This document shows, in pieces, positions 8,575 to 17,068 of a DNA stretch of 29,224 nt; positions within the stretch are counted from its first letter, which is position 1, and the number at the start of each line of letters is the position of its first letter. Origin of the DNA: an uncultured Eubacteriales bacterium (lineage in GTDB: Bacteria; Bacillota; Clostridia; TANB77; CAG-508). Made by a program: the position numbers and the translations under genes. The DNA lies in contig CAJKVH010000013.1 in the NCBI GenBank assembly GCA_905203305.1, positions 1-29,224 of the forward strand, written 5' to 3'. The notes under the pieces were generated by a model, which was not told the DNA's origin, did not search any database, and worked only from the letters and a program-made list of their open reading frames with translations.

Positions 8575-9742
8575 ATGTTTAATATTACTGTAATAAGATT
8601 AAAAGATGTTATTAAAATACTTGCTATTGTAATTGTTTTTTATATTGTAAGTAGCTTTTTTATAAAAAATGATTATATATGTAATAAATTTAATAAAAAT
8701 ATAGGAATAAATGTGGCAGATATTATGAAGTTTAGTATTAATGAGGAAAGTGGAATTTTTAAAGTTGTAATGGGTGGAGAAAATCAGGAAAAAACAGAAG
8801 AAGTAGAAGCGGATTTTAAAAGTACTTTTTCTAAAAAAATATTTAATTTAAGTTCTAATATTTTTAATACTAAGGCAAAAGATATAGAGGTTGGACAAGA
8901 TAAGAACGAAAGTTTGGATGAACAAAATTTGTCAGAAACCGAAGAACAAAAAGAAGCCAGTGCAGAAGAAGTAGTAACAGACAATAAAGAAACGAAAGTA
9001 GTTACTAAAAATCCTATAACAGAAAAATACAACAAAGAATATAATGGAATAAAAATAAAAAATGAAACATCTTATGAACTAACAGATGATATGTTAAATC
9101 CAGGAAATTTAGAAATTGACAAAAAAGACATTGTAATTTTTCATACACATACTTGTGAAAGTTATACTATGACAGAAAATTATAAATATGAACCATCTCG
9201 GAAATTACCGTACAACAAACCAAAATTTCTCAGTAGTAAGAGTTGGAGATGAACTTACAAATGAACTTGGAAAATATGGATTTAATGTAAACCATAATAA
9301 AGATTTTCATGATTATCCTGCATATACTGGGTCATATAAAAGATCACTTACAACAGTTCAAAATATATTAAAAGACTTTAATTCGGATATTATAATAGAT
9401 TTACATAGAGATGCAATAGGAAGTAATGAAAACTATGAGCCACTTGTTAAAATTGGAGATGACTATTGTGCACAGCTAATGTTTGTTATGGGGTCAAATG
9501 GAGGAGGTTTATCACACGAAAATTGGACATCAAACCTAAAATTTGCAATAAAAATTCAAGAAAAAGCAAACGAATTATATCCAGGGTTATTTAAACCAAT
9601 AATTTTAAGAAACTCTAGGTATAATCAGCATTTAGGAAAAGCAGCTTGCATAATAGAAGTTGGAGCAACAGGAAATACATTGGAAGAAACAATAAATAGT
9701 ATGAAATATTTATCTAAAGTTATGGAGGAAGCATTAAAGTAA
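8575..9742 (+). CDS. spoIIP: Stage II sporulation protein P, read through a CGG-A +1 frameshift
   Basis: SpoIIP is a membrane-anchored peptidoglycan amidase/endopeptidase that works with SpoIID and SpoIIM during engulfment. The N-terminus has one membrane segment (about 12-29) followed by a charged linker. Catalytic-domain motifs are HTHTCESY (190-197), DLHRD (275-279) and IEVGATGNTLEE near 360-371. The first frame reaches CGG at 9199. Reading C then GGA (9200-9202) gives PSGNYRTTNQNFSVVRVGDEL, the expected SpoIIP sequence, and continues to 9742. The joined product is 388 aa. Without the shift, frame 0 ends about 18 codons later and loses most of the catalytic domain. An AGGGAGAAG site precedes the start. 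Confidence 0.88.
9199..9202 (+). other. CGGA +1 frameshift site 2 (spoIIP)
   Basis: Frame-0 codons are CCA TCT CGG AAA TTA. Dropping C9199 gives CCA TCT GGA AAT TAC CGT, matching the SpoIIP block with Gly209. Confidence 0.88.
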
Positions 9743-9770
9743 AATTGGCTGAATATCAGCCAATTTTTGG
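9742..9770 (+). terminator. Rho-independent terminator after spoIIP
   Basis: AATTGGCTGA and TCAGCCAATT flank an ATA loop, with a T run after it. The stem begins right at the spoIIP stop codon. Confidence 0.8.
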
Positions 9771-9799
9771 CATATAATAATAAAAAGGAGAAAAAAATC

Positions 9800-10899
9800 A
9801 TGTCAAAAGAACTAAGATATTGGACGAGTATTTTAAAAAGGATATTTTTGGTGATTTTAGCAATCTTTTTAACAGTTGTGACATTTAAAATTGCAATATT
9901 TTATATGCCATTTGTTATAGCATTTATAATTTCTATTATTATAGAGCCTTTAATAAGAAAGCTAATGAAAAAATTTAAAATAACTAGAAGAACCAGCTCA
10001 ATAATTGTTTTTATAATAACATTTAGCATAATTATAGGATTACTTGGTTGGGGAATAGCAACAATAGTATCAGAATCATCAAATTTATTAAATGATTTTA
10101 ACAATTATTATGATAATATTTATAGCAAAACACAAAATCTATTAGAAAAAATTAATAGTTTAAAACCAAGATTTTCGAACGAATTGATAAATATTATAGA
10201 AAAAAACAGTTTTACAATACTGGAAAATATATCAAATTATTTTCAAAATATTTTAGTGAAAATAGTAACAGGAATAAAGCTTATTCCCTGTATGATGATA
10301 TATGTAGGAGTAACAATTCTAGCATTATATTTTATTTGTACAGACAAAATATATATGTTAGATGAGCTAGAACACCACTTGCCAGAAAAATGGATGAAAG
10401 AATTAACAAGACATCTAAGAGAACTAATAAAAACATTAGGAGGGTATCTAAAAGCACAAATAACATTAATATTTATATCTTTTGTAATATCGCTTATAGG
10501 TTTATATATAATGTATTTTGTAGGGCTAGATGTAGGATTTCCATTAATAATAGCACTGGGGATTGCATTTGTAGATGCACTTCCAATTTTAGGCTCTGGA
10601 ACAGTTATGGTACCATGGGGGATTTTGTCAGGATTAAATGGAGATTTAAAGCTTGGATTAGCTATAATATGTTTATGGATTATTATGTCAATAACAAGGC
10701 AATTTATAGAACCGAAAATTGTAAGCCGGAAATATTGGAATACATCCAATTTTTACAGTTGCAGCAATGTATACAGGCTTTAAATTTATAGGAGTTTTAC
10801 GGAATGTTTATAGGCCCAATTATACTTATTATTATAAAAAACGTATTTTCAAAATTCTTTGATGAAGGAATAATAAAAACAATAGTCAATTTAGAATAA
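9800..10899 (+). CDS. AI-2E/YtvI-family membrane protein, read through two CGG-A +1 frameshifts
   Basis: This polytopic membrane protein belongs to the AI-2 exporter-like (YdiK/PerM/YtvI) superfamily. YtvI-type members accompany sporulation genes, which fits the place beside spoIIP. The start is at 9800 after AAAAAGGAG; an upstream ATG at 9767 has no site. Paired hydrophobic segments lie at about 15-35 and 60-85, a soluble stretch follows, and several helices occupy the C-terminal half. Frame 0 reaches CGG at 10727. Reading C+GGA gives VSGNIGIHPIFTVAAMYTGF, a family hallmark. After 24 codons a second CGG at 10800 again needs C+GGA to give GMFIGPIILIIIKNVFSKFF, also conserved, ending at 10899. 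The joined product is 365 aa, a usual family length. Confidence 0.85.
10727..10730 (+). other. CGGA +1 frameshift site 3 (AI-2E family gene, first)
   Basis: Frame 0 reads GTA AGC CGG AAA TAT. Dropping C10727 gives GTA AGC GGA AAT ATT GGA, restoring the family motif with Gly310. Confidence 0.88.
10800..10803 (+). other. CGGA +1 frameshift site 4 (AI-2E family gene, second)
   Basis: In the frame entered after site 3 the codons are GTT TTA CGG AAT. Dropping C10800 gives TTA GGA ATG TTT ATA GGC, the conserved G-(L/M)-x-x-GP block, with Gly334. Confidence 0.88.
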
Positions 10900-10904
10900 A
10901 AAAG

Positions 10905-11005
10905 TCCCCAATTCCCATTTGGGGACGGAGATTTTCGGGGAATTCCCATTTGGGGACGGAGATTTTCGGGGAATTCCCATTTGGGGACGGAGTTTTTCGG
11001 GGAAT
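10905..11005. repeat. GC-rich 31-bp tandem repeat, three copies
   Basis: The unit TTCCCATTTGGGG-ACGGAG(A/T)TTTTCGGGGAA repeats at 10912, 10943 and 10974 with an exact 31-bp period; copies are nearly identical. GTCCCC at 10904-10909 can pair with GGGGAC, and AATTCCC with GGGGAATT, so the array folds into alternative hairpins. It fills the gap between the stop of the AI-2E gene and the stop of the convergent gene at 11006 and may act as a terminator. It is much richer in GC than its surroundings. The period is not a multiple of three, and no coding role is claimed. Confidence 0.85.
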
Positions 11006-11569
11006 TTAAAATATATTAGAAGTTGGAACATAGGTATTATCAGGAACAGAAACAAATTTGTTTTTTGGTTCATCACAAGCAAACATATTATCTACTTTTA
11101 TTTGAGCAATATCTCCGTAATAGTCTCCTTTTACAATTGTTCCTGTTATATCAACCCATGTATCATCTTTAAACTCATAAGCAGAGTCATAGGTACATAA
11201 AAAGCCAACAACTAAACTTTGATTTGTATTTTCATTTATAAGCATATCTCTTGCTAAAACAAACTCATTTTTATCAAAATCTATAAGTCTGTAAATATAG
11301 CCTGTAAAATGGACTTTACATCCAACATATGAATCAATATCATTAGTTACCGCTTGCAAAATATTAGTATAATTTTTTTCTGTAATTTCAAAAACTTTAT
11401 TATTTTCTATAGTATCTGTCAAAGAAAAATTGCTAGACCTTGTATCATTTTTATTAAAGAAAATTAAATAAACACCAACAGCTAAGATAATTACAATAAT
11501 TAAAAACATGAAAGCAAATAGAAATTTTACAAGCTTATTTCCATTCAATTTTAGATTATATAAAAACAT
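11006..11569 (-). CDS. Membrane-anchored DUF1980/YcgQ-like protein
   Basis: This 187-aa protein has one N-terminal membrane segment (about 14-38, very hydrophobic) and an extracytoplasmic domain. The region VGCKVHFTGYIYR...NEFVLARDMLI...GFLC...DDTWVDITGTIVKGDY...IKVDNM (about 82-165) resembles the C-terminal domain of TIGR03943/DUF1980 (YcgQ) proteins, a small beta-rich, OB-like domain usually partnered with a permease subunit (YcgR). Here it stands alone without an obvious permease nearby. An AAGGAG site precedes the ATG. It is divergent from secA and convergent with the AI-2E gene. The function is unknown. Confidence 0.6.
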   Translation of the reverse strand: MFLYNLKLNGNKLVKFLFAFMFLIIVIILAVGVYLIFFNKNDTRSSNFSLTDTIENNKVFEITEKNYTNILQAVTNDIDSYVGCKVHFTGYIYRLIDFDKNEFVLARDMLINENTNQSLVVGFLCTYDSAYEFKDDTWVDITGTIVKGDYYGDIAQIKVDNMFACDEPKNKFVSVPDNTYVPTSNIF

Positions 11570-11646
11570 AAAAATAGATCTCCTTAAAAGTTTTTATTTA
11601 TACAGTAAAAATTTATTCCAAAATATAAAGAATATTACAAAAAAAC

Positions 11647-11675
11647 TTGCTAAAAAATAATTTTAGTGATATATT
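11647..11675 (+). promoter_or_regulatory. secA promoter
   Basis: TTGCTA (11647-11652), 17 nt, TATATT (11670-11675). Confidence 0.5.
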
Positions 11676-11722
11676 AAACAAGTAAAATTACACAAAACAA
11701 GTTTGAGAGGATGAAAGAAAAT

Positions 11723-14482
11723 ATGAAATTATTTAAATCATACAGCGAAAAAGAGGTTAAAAAAGTAAGACCATTAGTTGATAAAATTAACAGTTTAGAG
11801 GATGAAATTAGTAAATTATCAGACAGCGAATTAACTAAAAAAACATCATATTTTAAAGAAGAATTAAAAAACGGAAAAACTCTTGATGACATACTTCCAG
11901 AAGCATTTGCAGTAGTTAGAGAAGCATCAAAAAGAGTATTAGGAATGAGACATTTTGATGTGCAATTAATAGGTGGAATTATACTTCATCAAGGAAGAAT
12001 TGCCGAAATGAAAACAGGTGAGGGAAAAACACTTGTTGCAACACTACCTGTATATTTAAATGCACTAGAAGGAAAAGGTGTACATGTAATAACAGTTAAT
12101 GATTACCTAGCAAAACGTGATAGCGAATGGATGGGAAAATTATATAAATTTTTAGGTTTATCAGTAGGTCTTGTAGTTTCTGGACAAAGTCCAAAACAAA
12201 AACAAGAAGCTTATGCTGCTGATATAACATACGGAACAAACAATGAGTTTGGATTTGATTACTTAAGAGATAACATGGTAATATACAAAGATCAATTAGT
12301 ACAAAGAGGATTACACTTTGCAATAGTTGACGAAATAGATAGTATCTTAATAGATGAGGCAAGAACACCACTTATAATTTCAGGTAGAGCAAACTCATCA
12401 TCAGATTTATACAAAAAAGCAGATACATTTGTAAGAAAATTACAAGCAAAAGTAATAGTTGAAGAAGATGTAAAAGACTTTGATCAACAAGAAGATAACG
12501 AAAAATACGATTATATAGTAGACTTAAAAGCTAAATCTGCGACACTTACACAAAAAGGTATAGAAAAAGCAGAAAGAGAATTTGGACTAGATAACTTAAA
12601 CGATATAGAAAACTCTAGTATAGTTCATCACATAAATAAAGCTTTACATGCTCATGGTGTAATGAAAAAAGATACAGATTACATTGTAAAAGATGGACAA
12701 GTATTAATAGTAGATGAATTTACTGGACGTATAATGTATGGAAGAAGATACAATGATGGATTACATCAAGCATTAGAAGCAAAAGAAAAAGTAAAAATAG
12801 CAGATGAATCAAAAACATTAGCTACAATTACTTTCCAAAACTTCTTTAGAATGTATGGAAAACTTTCAGGAATGACAGGAACAGCAATGACAGAAGAAAG
12901 CGAATTTGAAGAAATTTACAACTTAGATGTTGTTGCAATTCCAACAAATAAACCTGTAATGAGAAAAGACTTAAATGACGTAATCTATAAAAATGAAAGA
13001 GCAAAATTCAATGCTATAGTAGAAAGTGTAAAAGAAGCACATAGCAAAGGTCAACCAATATTAATTGGTACAGTATCTGTTGAAAAATCAGAATTACTAA
13101 GCAAAAAATTAAAAGAAGCAGGGATAAAACATACCGTATTAAATGCTAAATATCATGAACAAGAAGCAGAAATAATCGCTCAAGCCGGAAAATTTGGAGC
13201 AGTTACAATTGCAACAAACATGGCAGGACGTGGTACAGATATTATGCTTGGTGGAAACAGTGAATTTTTAGCAAAACAAGAAATGAAAGCAAACAAAATT
13301 CCAGAAAACTTAATAGAAGAATCAAACACATATTATGAAACAGATGATCAAGATATTTTAAGAGCAAGAGAAACATTTAATAAATTAAATGAAAAATATC
13401 AAGAACAAATAAAAGACGAAAAGGAAAAAGTTATTGCAGCAGGTGGATTAAAAATTATAGGAACAGAACGTCATGAATCAAGACGTATTGATAACCAATT
13501 ACGTGGACGTAGTGGACGTCAAGGAGATCCAGGAGAATCTAAATTCTATATAGGATTAGATGATAACCTAATGAAAATATTTGGTGGAGATAGAGTAACA
13601 AAAGTATATAGTGCATTAAATGTTGACGAAAATATGCCAATAGAAGTAAGAATGATTTCAAAAGCAGTTGAAAACGCTCAAAAGAAAGTAGAAGGAAGAA
13701 ACTTTAGTATCCGTAAAAATGTCTTAAAATATGATGACGTAATGAATGTACAAAGAGAAGAAATCTACTCTCAAAGAAAACAAGTTTTAGATGGAATGGA
13801 CTTGAGTACAGTTATATCTAATTATATAGATTGGGTAGCAAATGCAACTGTAGAAACATACAACGAAGCTGATGAAAAAGGAAAAATGTCATTAAATATA
13901 GAAGCATTATCAAACGAAATTATAAGCACATTTGGAATAAATATGCTTGATGAATTAAAAGATAAAGCCGGAAATGCTGATGAAATCATATCAAGCTTAC
14001 AAGAAAAAGCTCATGAGAAATATGCAGATAAAGAAAAAGAAATAGAACCAGAACAACTTCGTGAAATTGAAAGAATTGTTATGCTTAAAGTTGTTGATCA
14101 AAAATGGATGGACCATATAGACAATATGGATGAACTTAGAAAAGGTATAGGTCTTCAAGGATGGGGACAAAAAGATCCTGTTGTTCAATACAGAATTGTT
14201 GGTACAGAAATGTTTGATGAAATGATAGAAGCAATAAAAGTAGATGTTGTTAAACTTCTTATGAATTTAAGACAACAAAAAGATTTAAGAAGAAGTGAAA
14301 CAGCTAAAATAACAAAAGCAGCTCTTCAATCTATAAATAGTGTTGATGGAGGTCAATCAGCTATTGAAAATTCAGAAGTAGATAGAACTGTAGTAAGAGA
14401 TGAACCAAAAATTGGAAGAAATGATCCATGTCCATGTGGTTCGGGAAAAAAATATAAAAATTGTTGTGGAAGAAATAAATAA
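11723..14482 (+). CDS. secA: Preprotein translocase ATPase SecA
   Basis: SecA drives secretory proteins through SecYEG. The start at 11723 gives MKLFKSYSEKEVKKVR, like other SecA N-termini; an ATG at 11711 is possible but abuts the GAGAGG site. The product is 919 aa. KTGEGKT is at 97-103, then VDEIDSILIDEARTPL in the DEAD-like box. Helicase motifs follow, including TIATNMAGRGTDI and RHESRRIDNQLRGRSGRQGD. The C-terminus carries the zinc-binding SEC-C motif DPCPCGSGKKYKNCCG. The gene is intact over 2.7 kb with no in-frame CGG. NNC-GGA occurs several times without a frame break (for example TAC GGA near 12230), a useful internal control for the frameshift pattern. Confidence 0.97.
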   Translation: MKLFKSYSEKEVKKVRPLVDKINSLEDEISKLSDSELTKKTSYFKEELKNGKTLDDILPEAFAVVREASKRVLGMRHFDVQLIGGIILHQGRIAEMKTGEGKTLVATLPVYLNALEGKGVHVITVNDYLAKRDSEWMGKLYKFLGLSVGLVVSGQSPKQKQEAYAADITYGTNNEFGFDYLRDNMVIYKDQLVQRGLHFAIVDEIDSILIDEARTPLIISGRANSSSDLYKKADTFVRKLQAKVIVEEDVKDFDQQEDNEKYDYIVDLKAKSATLTQKGIEKAEREFGLDNLNDIENSSIVHHINKALHAHGVMKKDTDYIVKDGQVLIVDEFTGRIMYGRRYNDGLHQALEAKEKVKIADESKTLATITFQNFFRMYGKLSGMTGTAMTEESEFEEIYNLDVVAIPTNKPVMRKDLNDVIYKNERAKFNAIVESVKEAHSKGQPILIGTVSVEKSELLSKKLKEAGIKHTVLNAKYHEQEAEIIAQAGKFGAVTIATNMAGRGTDIMLGGNSEFLAKQEMKANKIPENLIEESNTYYETDDQDILRARETFNKLNEKYQEQIKDEKEKVIAAGGLKIIGTERHESRRIDNQLRGRSGRQGDPGESKFYIGLDDNLMKIFGGDRVTKVYSALNVDENMPIEVRMISKAVENAQKKVEGRNFSIRKNVLKYDDVMNVQREEIYSQRKQVLDGMDLSTVISNYIDWVANATVETYNEADEKGKMSLNIEALSNEIISTFGINMLDELKDKAGNADEIISSLQEKAHEKYADKEKEIEPEQLREIERIVMLKVVDQKWMDHIDNMDELRKGIGLQGWGQKDPVVQYRIVGTEMFDEMIEAIKVDVVKLLMNLRQQKDLRRSETAKITKAALQSINSVDGGQSAIENSEVDRTVVRDEPKIGRNDPCPCGSGKKYKNCCGRNK

Positions 14483-14483
14483 T

Positions 14484-14516
14484 AAAAAATGGAGCTGTCA
14501 TAGCTCCATTTTTTGT
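14484..14516. terminator. Terminator after secA
   Basis: ATGGAGCT (14489-14496) and AGCTCCAT (14502-14509) with A run before and T run after. It can act on both strands and also lies just past the stop of the minus-strand gene at 14521. Confidence 0.85.
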
Positions 14517-14520
14517 GATG

Positions 14521-14895
14521 TCACTCTAGAGTGGTAAAATCTGAAGAATCCTGAAATTCAAGATAATCAGAATCATCCTTTGAAGGAAATACAAACTGTT
14601 TGTACAGCTCGTTGATCTCTTCATCTCCACAGGCAAGCAAGACATCTGGTTTTTCAACCCAAAGAACTTCATTTGGCGTTCCAATTATTTTTCTGCAACT
14701 CTGAAGCAAGTCATGAAAATCTTTTACAGAAAAAGTAAAACGAAATTCTTTTAGAATTGATGAATGCTCGCCGTCTTTCGAGTAGGCTTCTAACCGCCAA
14801 TTGCCAGTCATATCATACTTTCGCAAAATATAAGTGGCCTCTTGAGGGGCATCCGAATAATTTTCTATAAATGAAACTAAATTTATATATTCCAT
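14521..14895 (-). CDS. Foreign-looking hypothetical protein, 124 aa
   Basis: I do not recognise this protein. It is acidic and soluble, with no signal peptide or membrane segment, and has an aromatic-rich beta-like N-terminal half. Its base composition and codons (CTG, GCC, CGG, CTC) are clearly richer in GC than the neighbours, suggesting recent transfer. Codon 34 is CGG read as Arg in NWRLEA; a +1 slip there would give GGT TAG, an immediate stop. It has its own strong promoter and a hairpin leader with the sequence TTACACAAAGGAGGA before the ATG, closely matching the leader of the minus-strand gene at 25378. The two probably belong to one kind of inserted single-gene unit. Confidence 0.7.
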   Translation of the reverse strand: MEYINLVSFIENYSDAPQEATYILRKYDMTGNWRLEAYSKDGEHSSILKEFRFTFSVKDFHDLLQSCRKIIGTPNEVLWVEKPDVLLACGDEEINELYKQFVFPSKDDSDYLEFQDSSDFTTLE

Positions 14896-14899
14896 TATA

Positions 14900-14987
14900 T
14901 TTCCTCCTTTGTGTAATTCCGCAAAAAAGCGGAGTTTTCAATGCTTCAAACTAATAATATTATAACATTAGGTGAACATAAAGTCAA
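14900..14987 (-). promoter_or_regulatory. Promoter and hairpin leader of the foreign-looking gene
   Basis: On the minus strand, TTGACT (14987-14982), 17 nt, TATAAT (14964-14959). The leader then forms a hairpin, TCCGC-TTTTTT-GCGGA (14933-14918), followed by TTACACAAAGGAGGA and the start codon. Confidence 0.65.
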
Positions 14988-15069
14988 ATTAGATGTTAAA
15001 TTAGAATACTTAGTTAATGACAGAAATTTGCAATTTTACATAAAATGTGCTTTCTAAAGTAACTTGCTT

Positions 15070-15111
15070 CCCCGAATATGAGTTTATTGTGTTCGGGGGT
15101 TTCTTTTTTTT
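15070..15111 (+). terminator. Rho-independent terminator, orphan
   Basis: CCCCGAA (15070-15076) and TTCGGGG (15092-15098) are followed by a long T run. No plus-strand gene ends just before it, so it may be left from a displaced gene or stop read-through from secA. Confidence 0.65.
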
Positions 15112-15154
15112 ACGTTTTATGATATAAATAATATAAAAAAAGGAAACAAGAAAA

Positions 15155-15769
15155 ATGAAAGAAAATAAAGTAAAATATGAATACACAAAAACACCATTAG
15201 ATTATCAAATAACAGAATATGATTGTGGAACAACAACTCTTTTAAACGCATTAAGATATTTATTTAAAAGAAGCGAAATATCTTCAGAAATATACAAATT
15301 CATCATGCAATACACATTAGACAAAACAAATATATTTGGAGAAATAGGAAAAGGAGGAACTTCAGTATATGCATTAGAATTTTTAAGTAATTGGTTAAAC
15401 GAAAATGCCAAAAGCAAAGGAATGAACATAAAATGTACAAGCCTACAATCAGATGAAATATCAATATATGACAAAACACTAAATGAAAAAATAGAAAACG
15501 GTGCAGTTGCGATAGTTAGAGTATATCAAGAATGTGACCATTATTGTTTGTTAACGAAAATGGATAATGATTTTGCATACTTATTTGATCCATATTATTT
15601 AAACATAAACTATTATGATAAAGACAAAGATGTCGAAATAATAAAAGATCGACCATTTGAATTTAATAGAAAAGTAAGAAAAGAGAGAATGGAAGAACAT
15701 ACAACAAGTGATTTTGCTTTAGTTAGAGGGAAAAACAGCGAAATCATTATAATCGAAAAATTGAAATAG
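15155..15769 (+). CDS. C39-like (papain-fold) cysteine peptidase family protein
   Basis: This 204-aa protein has the pattern of a bacteriocin-processing C39-type or related papain-fold peptidase. DCGTTTLLNALRYLF supplies the nucleophile Cys24, His129 lies in CDHYCLL, and Asp145 in LFDPYY, in the usual order and spacing. There is no signal peptide and no ABC transporter part, so it is a stand-alone cytoplasmic domain. Some such proteins are transferases or inactive, and the substrate is unknown. AAAAAAGGAAA precedes the ATG. The stop codon almost touches the ribosome binding site of the dGTPase-like gene, so the two are cotranscribed. Confidence 0.7.
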   Translation: MKENKVKYEYTKTPLDYQITEYDCGTTTLLNALRYLFKRSEISSEIYKFIMQYTLDKTNIFGEIGKGGTSVYALEFLSNWLNENAKSKGMNIKCTSLQSDEISIYDKTLNEKIENGAVAIVRVYQECDHYCLLTKMDNDFAYLFDPYYLNINYYDKDKDVEIIKDRPFEFNRKVRKERMEEHTTSDFALVRGKNSEIIIIEKLK

Positions 15770-15790
15770 ATGACTAAAAGGAGGATTTTA

Positions 15791-16942
15791 ATGAAAGACC
15801 TATTAAAAGAACAATCAGCCAACCCTAATAATCCAAAATGGAATAATATAATACAAAGAAAAAGCACACTTTATCAAAGAGACAATGATATAAGATCAGA
15901 CTTTGAAAGAGACTATACAAGAGTTATAAATAGTAGAGCATATAGGCGATTAAAGCATAAAACACAAGTGTTCTTTTCACCAGAAAATGATCATATTTGT
16001 ACAAGAATAGAACATGTAACATTAGTTGAGTCAATAAGTTATACAATTGCAAAATATTTGGGGTTAAACACAGAATTAACAAAAGCAATATCAATTGCAC
16101 ATGATATAGGACACAGTCCTTTTGGACACCAGGGAGAAAAAATATTATCAGAAATTTCAAAGAGGGATTTAAATAAAAGTTTTTGGCACGAGAAAAACGG
16201 ACTAGAATATGTTGATAAAATAGAATTATTAGAAACGCCAGAAGGTAAATATCAAAATTTAGATTTAACATATGGAGTTAGAGATGGTATAATTTCGCAT
16301 TGCGGAGAAATTGATGAAATATCTATAAAACCAAGAACAGAATATATAGATTTAAATGATTATGAACATCCAAATCAATATGCTCCATACACATGGGAAG
16401 GATGTGTTGTTAAGATTGCAGACAAACTTTCATATCTAGGACGTGATATTGCAGATGCAATAACTTTGGGGATTTTAGATGAAAAACCTAATGAATTATA
16501 TGATGTATTGAAATTGCCAAAAGATACAAAAATAAATAATACAATCATCCTAAATACATTTATAAAAGATTTATGCGAAAATTCAAATCTAGAACAAGGG
16601 TTATGTTTCTCAAAAGATAAGTTTGAAATGATAAATTGTTTGAAAGAATTTAATTATAAAAATATTTATTTTGCAGAAAAAACACTTAGTAGTGTGGATT
16701 ATTTTAAATTGATATTAAATAAATTATATGACTTTTTAAAAGAAACATTTGAAAACATAGAAAAACAAAGAAAAAATTGTAAAATTTTAGTTGATGACTT
16801 TGAAGAATGGTTAACAACTTATTACAATTTTGAAAAATGTAAAGCCAATATAAAAGAATATTCTCAAGCAATTATTTACTATATTTCTGGAATGACAGAT
16901 AAATACGCTGTTCAAATGTATAATAAAATTATTAGCTTTTAG
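15791..16942 (+). CDS. dgt: dGTPase-like HD triphosphohydrolase
   Basis: This 383-aa enzyme probably hydrolyses dNTPs to the deoxynucleoside plus triphosphate. The start at 15791 follows AAAGGAGG; an ATG at 15770 overlaps the upstream stop region and lies before that site. Motifs typical of the dGTPase family are DYTRVINSRAYRRLKHKTQV (41-60), TRIEHVTLVE with His75, and AHDIGHSPFGHQGE with the HD at 104-105. A later Asp lies in WEGCVVKIADKLSYLGRDI. Length and motif order fit the family. The substrate range (dGTP or several dNTPs) cannot be told. Confidence 0.88.
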   Translation: MKDLLKEQSANPNNPKWNNIIQRKSTLYQRDNDIRSDFERDYTRVINSRAYRRLKHKTQVFFSPENDHICTRIEHVTLVESISYTIAKYLGLNTELTKAISIAHDIGHSPFGHQGEKILSEISKRDLNKSFWHEKNGLEYVDKIELLETPEGKYQNLDLTYGVRDGIISHCGEIDEISIKPRTEYIDLNDYEHPNQYAPYTWEGCVVKIADKLSYLGRDIADAITLGILDEKPNELYDVLKLPKDTKINNTIILNTFIKDLCENSNLEQGLCFSKDKFEMINCLKEFNYKNIYFAEKTLSSVDYFKLILNKLYDFLKETFENIEKQRKNCKILVDDFEEWLTTYYNFEKCKANIKEYSQAIIYYISGMTDKYAVQMYNKIISF

Positions 16943-16945
16943 TTT

Positions 16946-16978
16946 AAGATAGAAAATTTATTTCTATCTTAATATTTT
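16946..16978 (+). terminator. Rho-independent terminator after dgt
   Basis: AAGATAGAAA (16946-16955) and TTTCTATCTT (16961-16970), then a T-rich tail. Confidence 0.75.
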
Positions 16979-16986
16979 TTATTATT

Positions 16987-17029
16987 TTAGCACTCTATAC
17001 TTGCAACTGCTAAAATAAAGTGATATAAT
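16987..17029 (+). promoter_or_regulatory. clpB promoter with CIRCE-like operator
   Basis: TTAGCACTC (16987-16995), nine bases, then AACTGCTAA (17005-17013). The left arm matches the HrcA operator CIRCE (TTAGCACTC-N9-GAGTGCTAA) exactly and the right arm matches at 7 of 9. The promoter TTGCAA (17001-17006), 17 nt, TATAAT (17024-17029) overlaps it. HrcA-controlled heat-shock expression of clpB is the likely meaning. Confidence 0.75.
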
Positions 17030-17068
17030 AAATTATGCTAAAGAAAAAAGGTAAAGGAGGTTACCAAA

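Noticed and set aside
10912..11005. CRISPR array
   Set aside because: The 31-bp units are contiguous with no unique spacers and no cas genes are near.
14941..15057. 38-codon plus-strand frame beginning MLQTNNIITLGEHK
   Set aside because: It has no ribosome binding site and overlaps the well-formed minus-strand promoter of the gene at 14521. It could be a gene remnant, but this cannot be supported.
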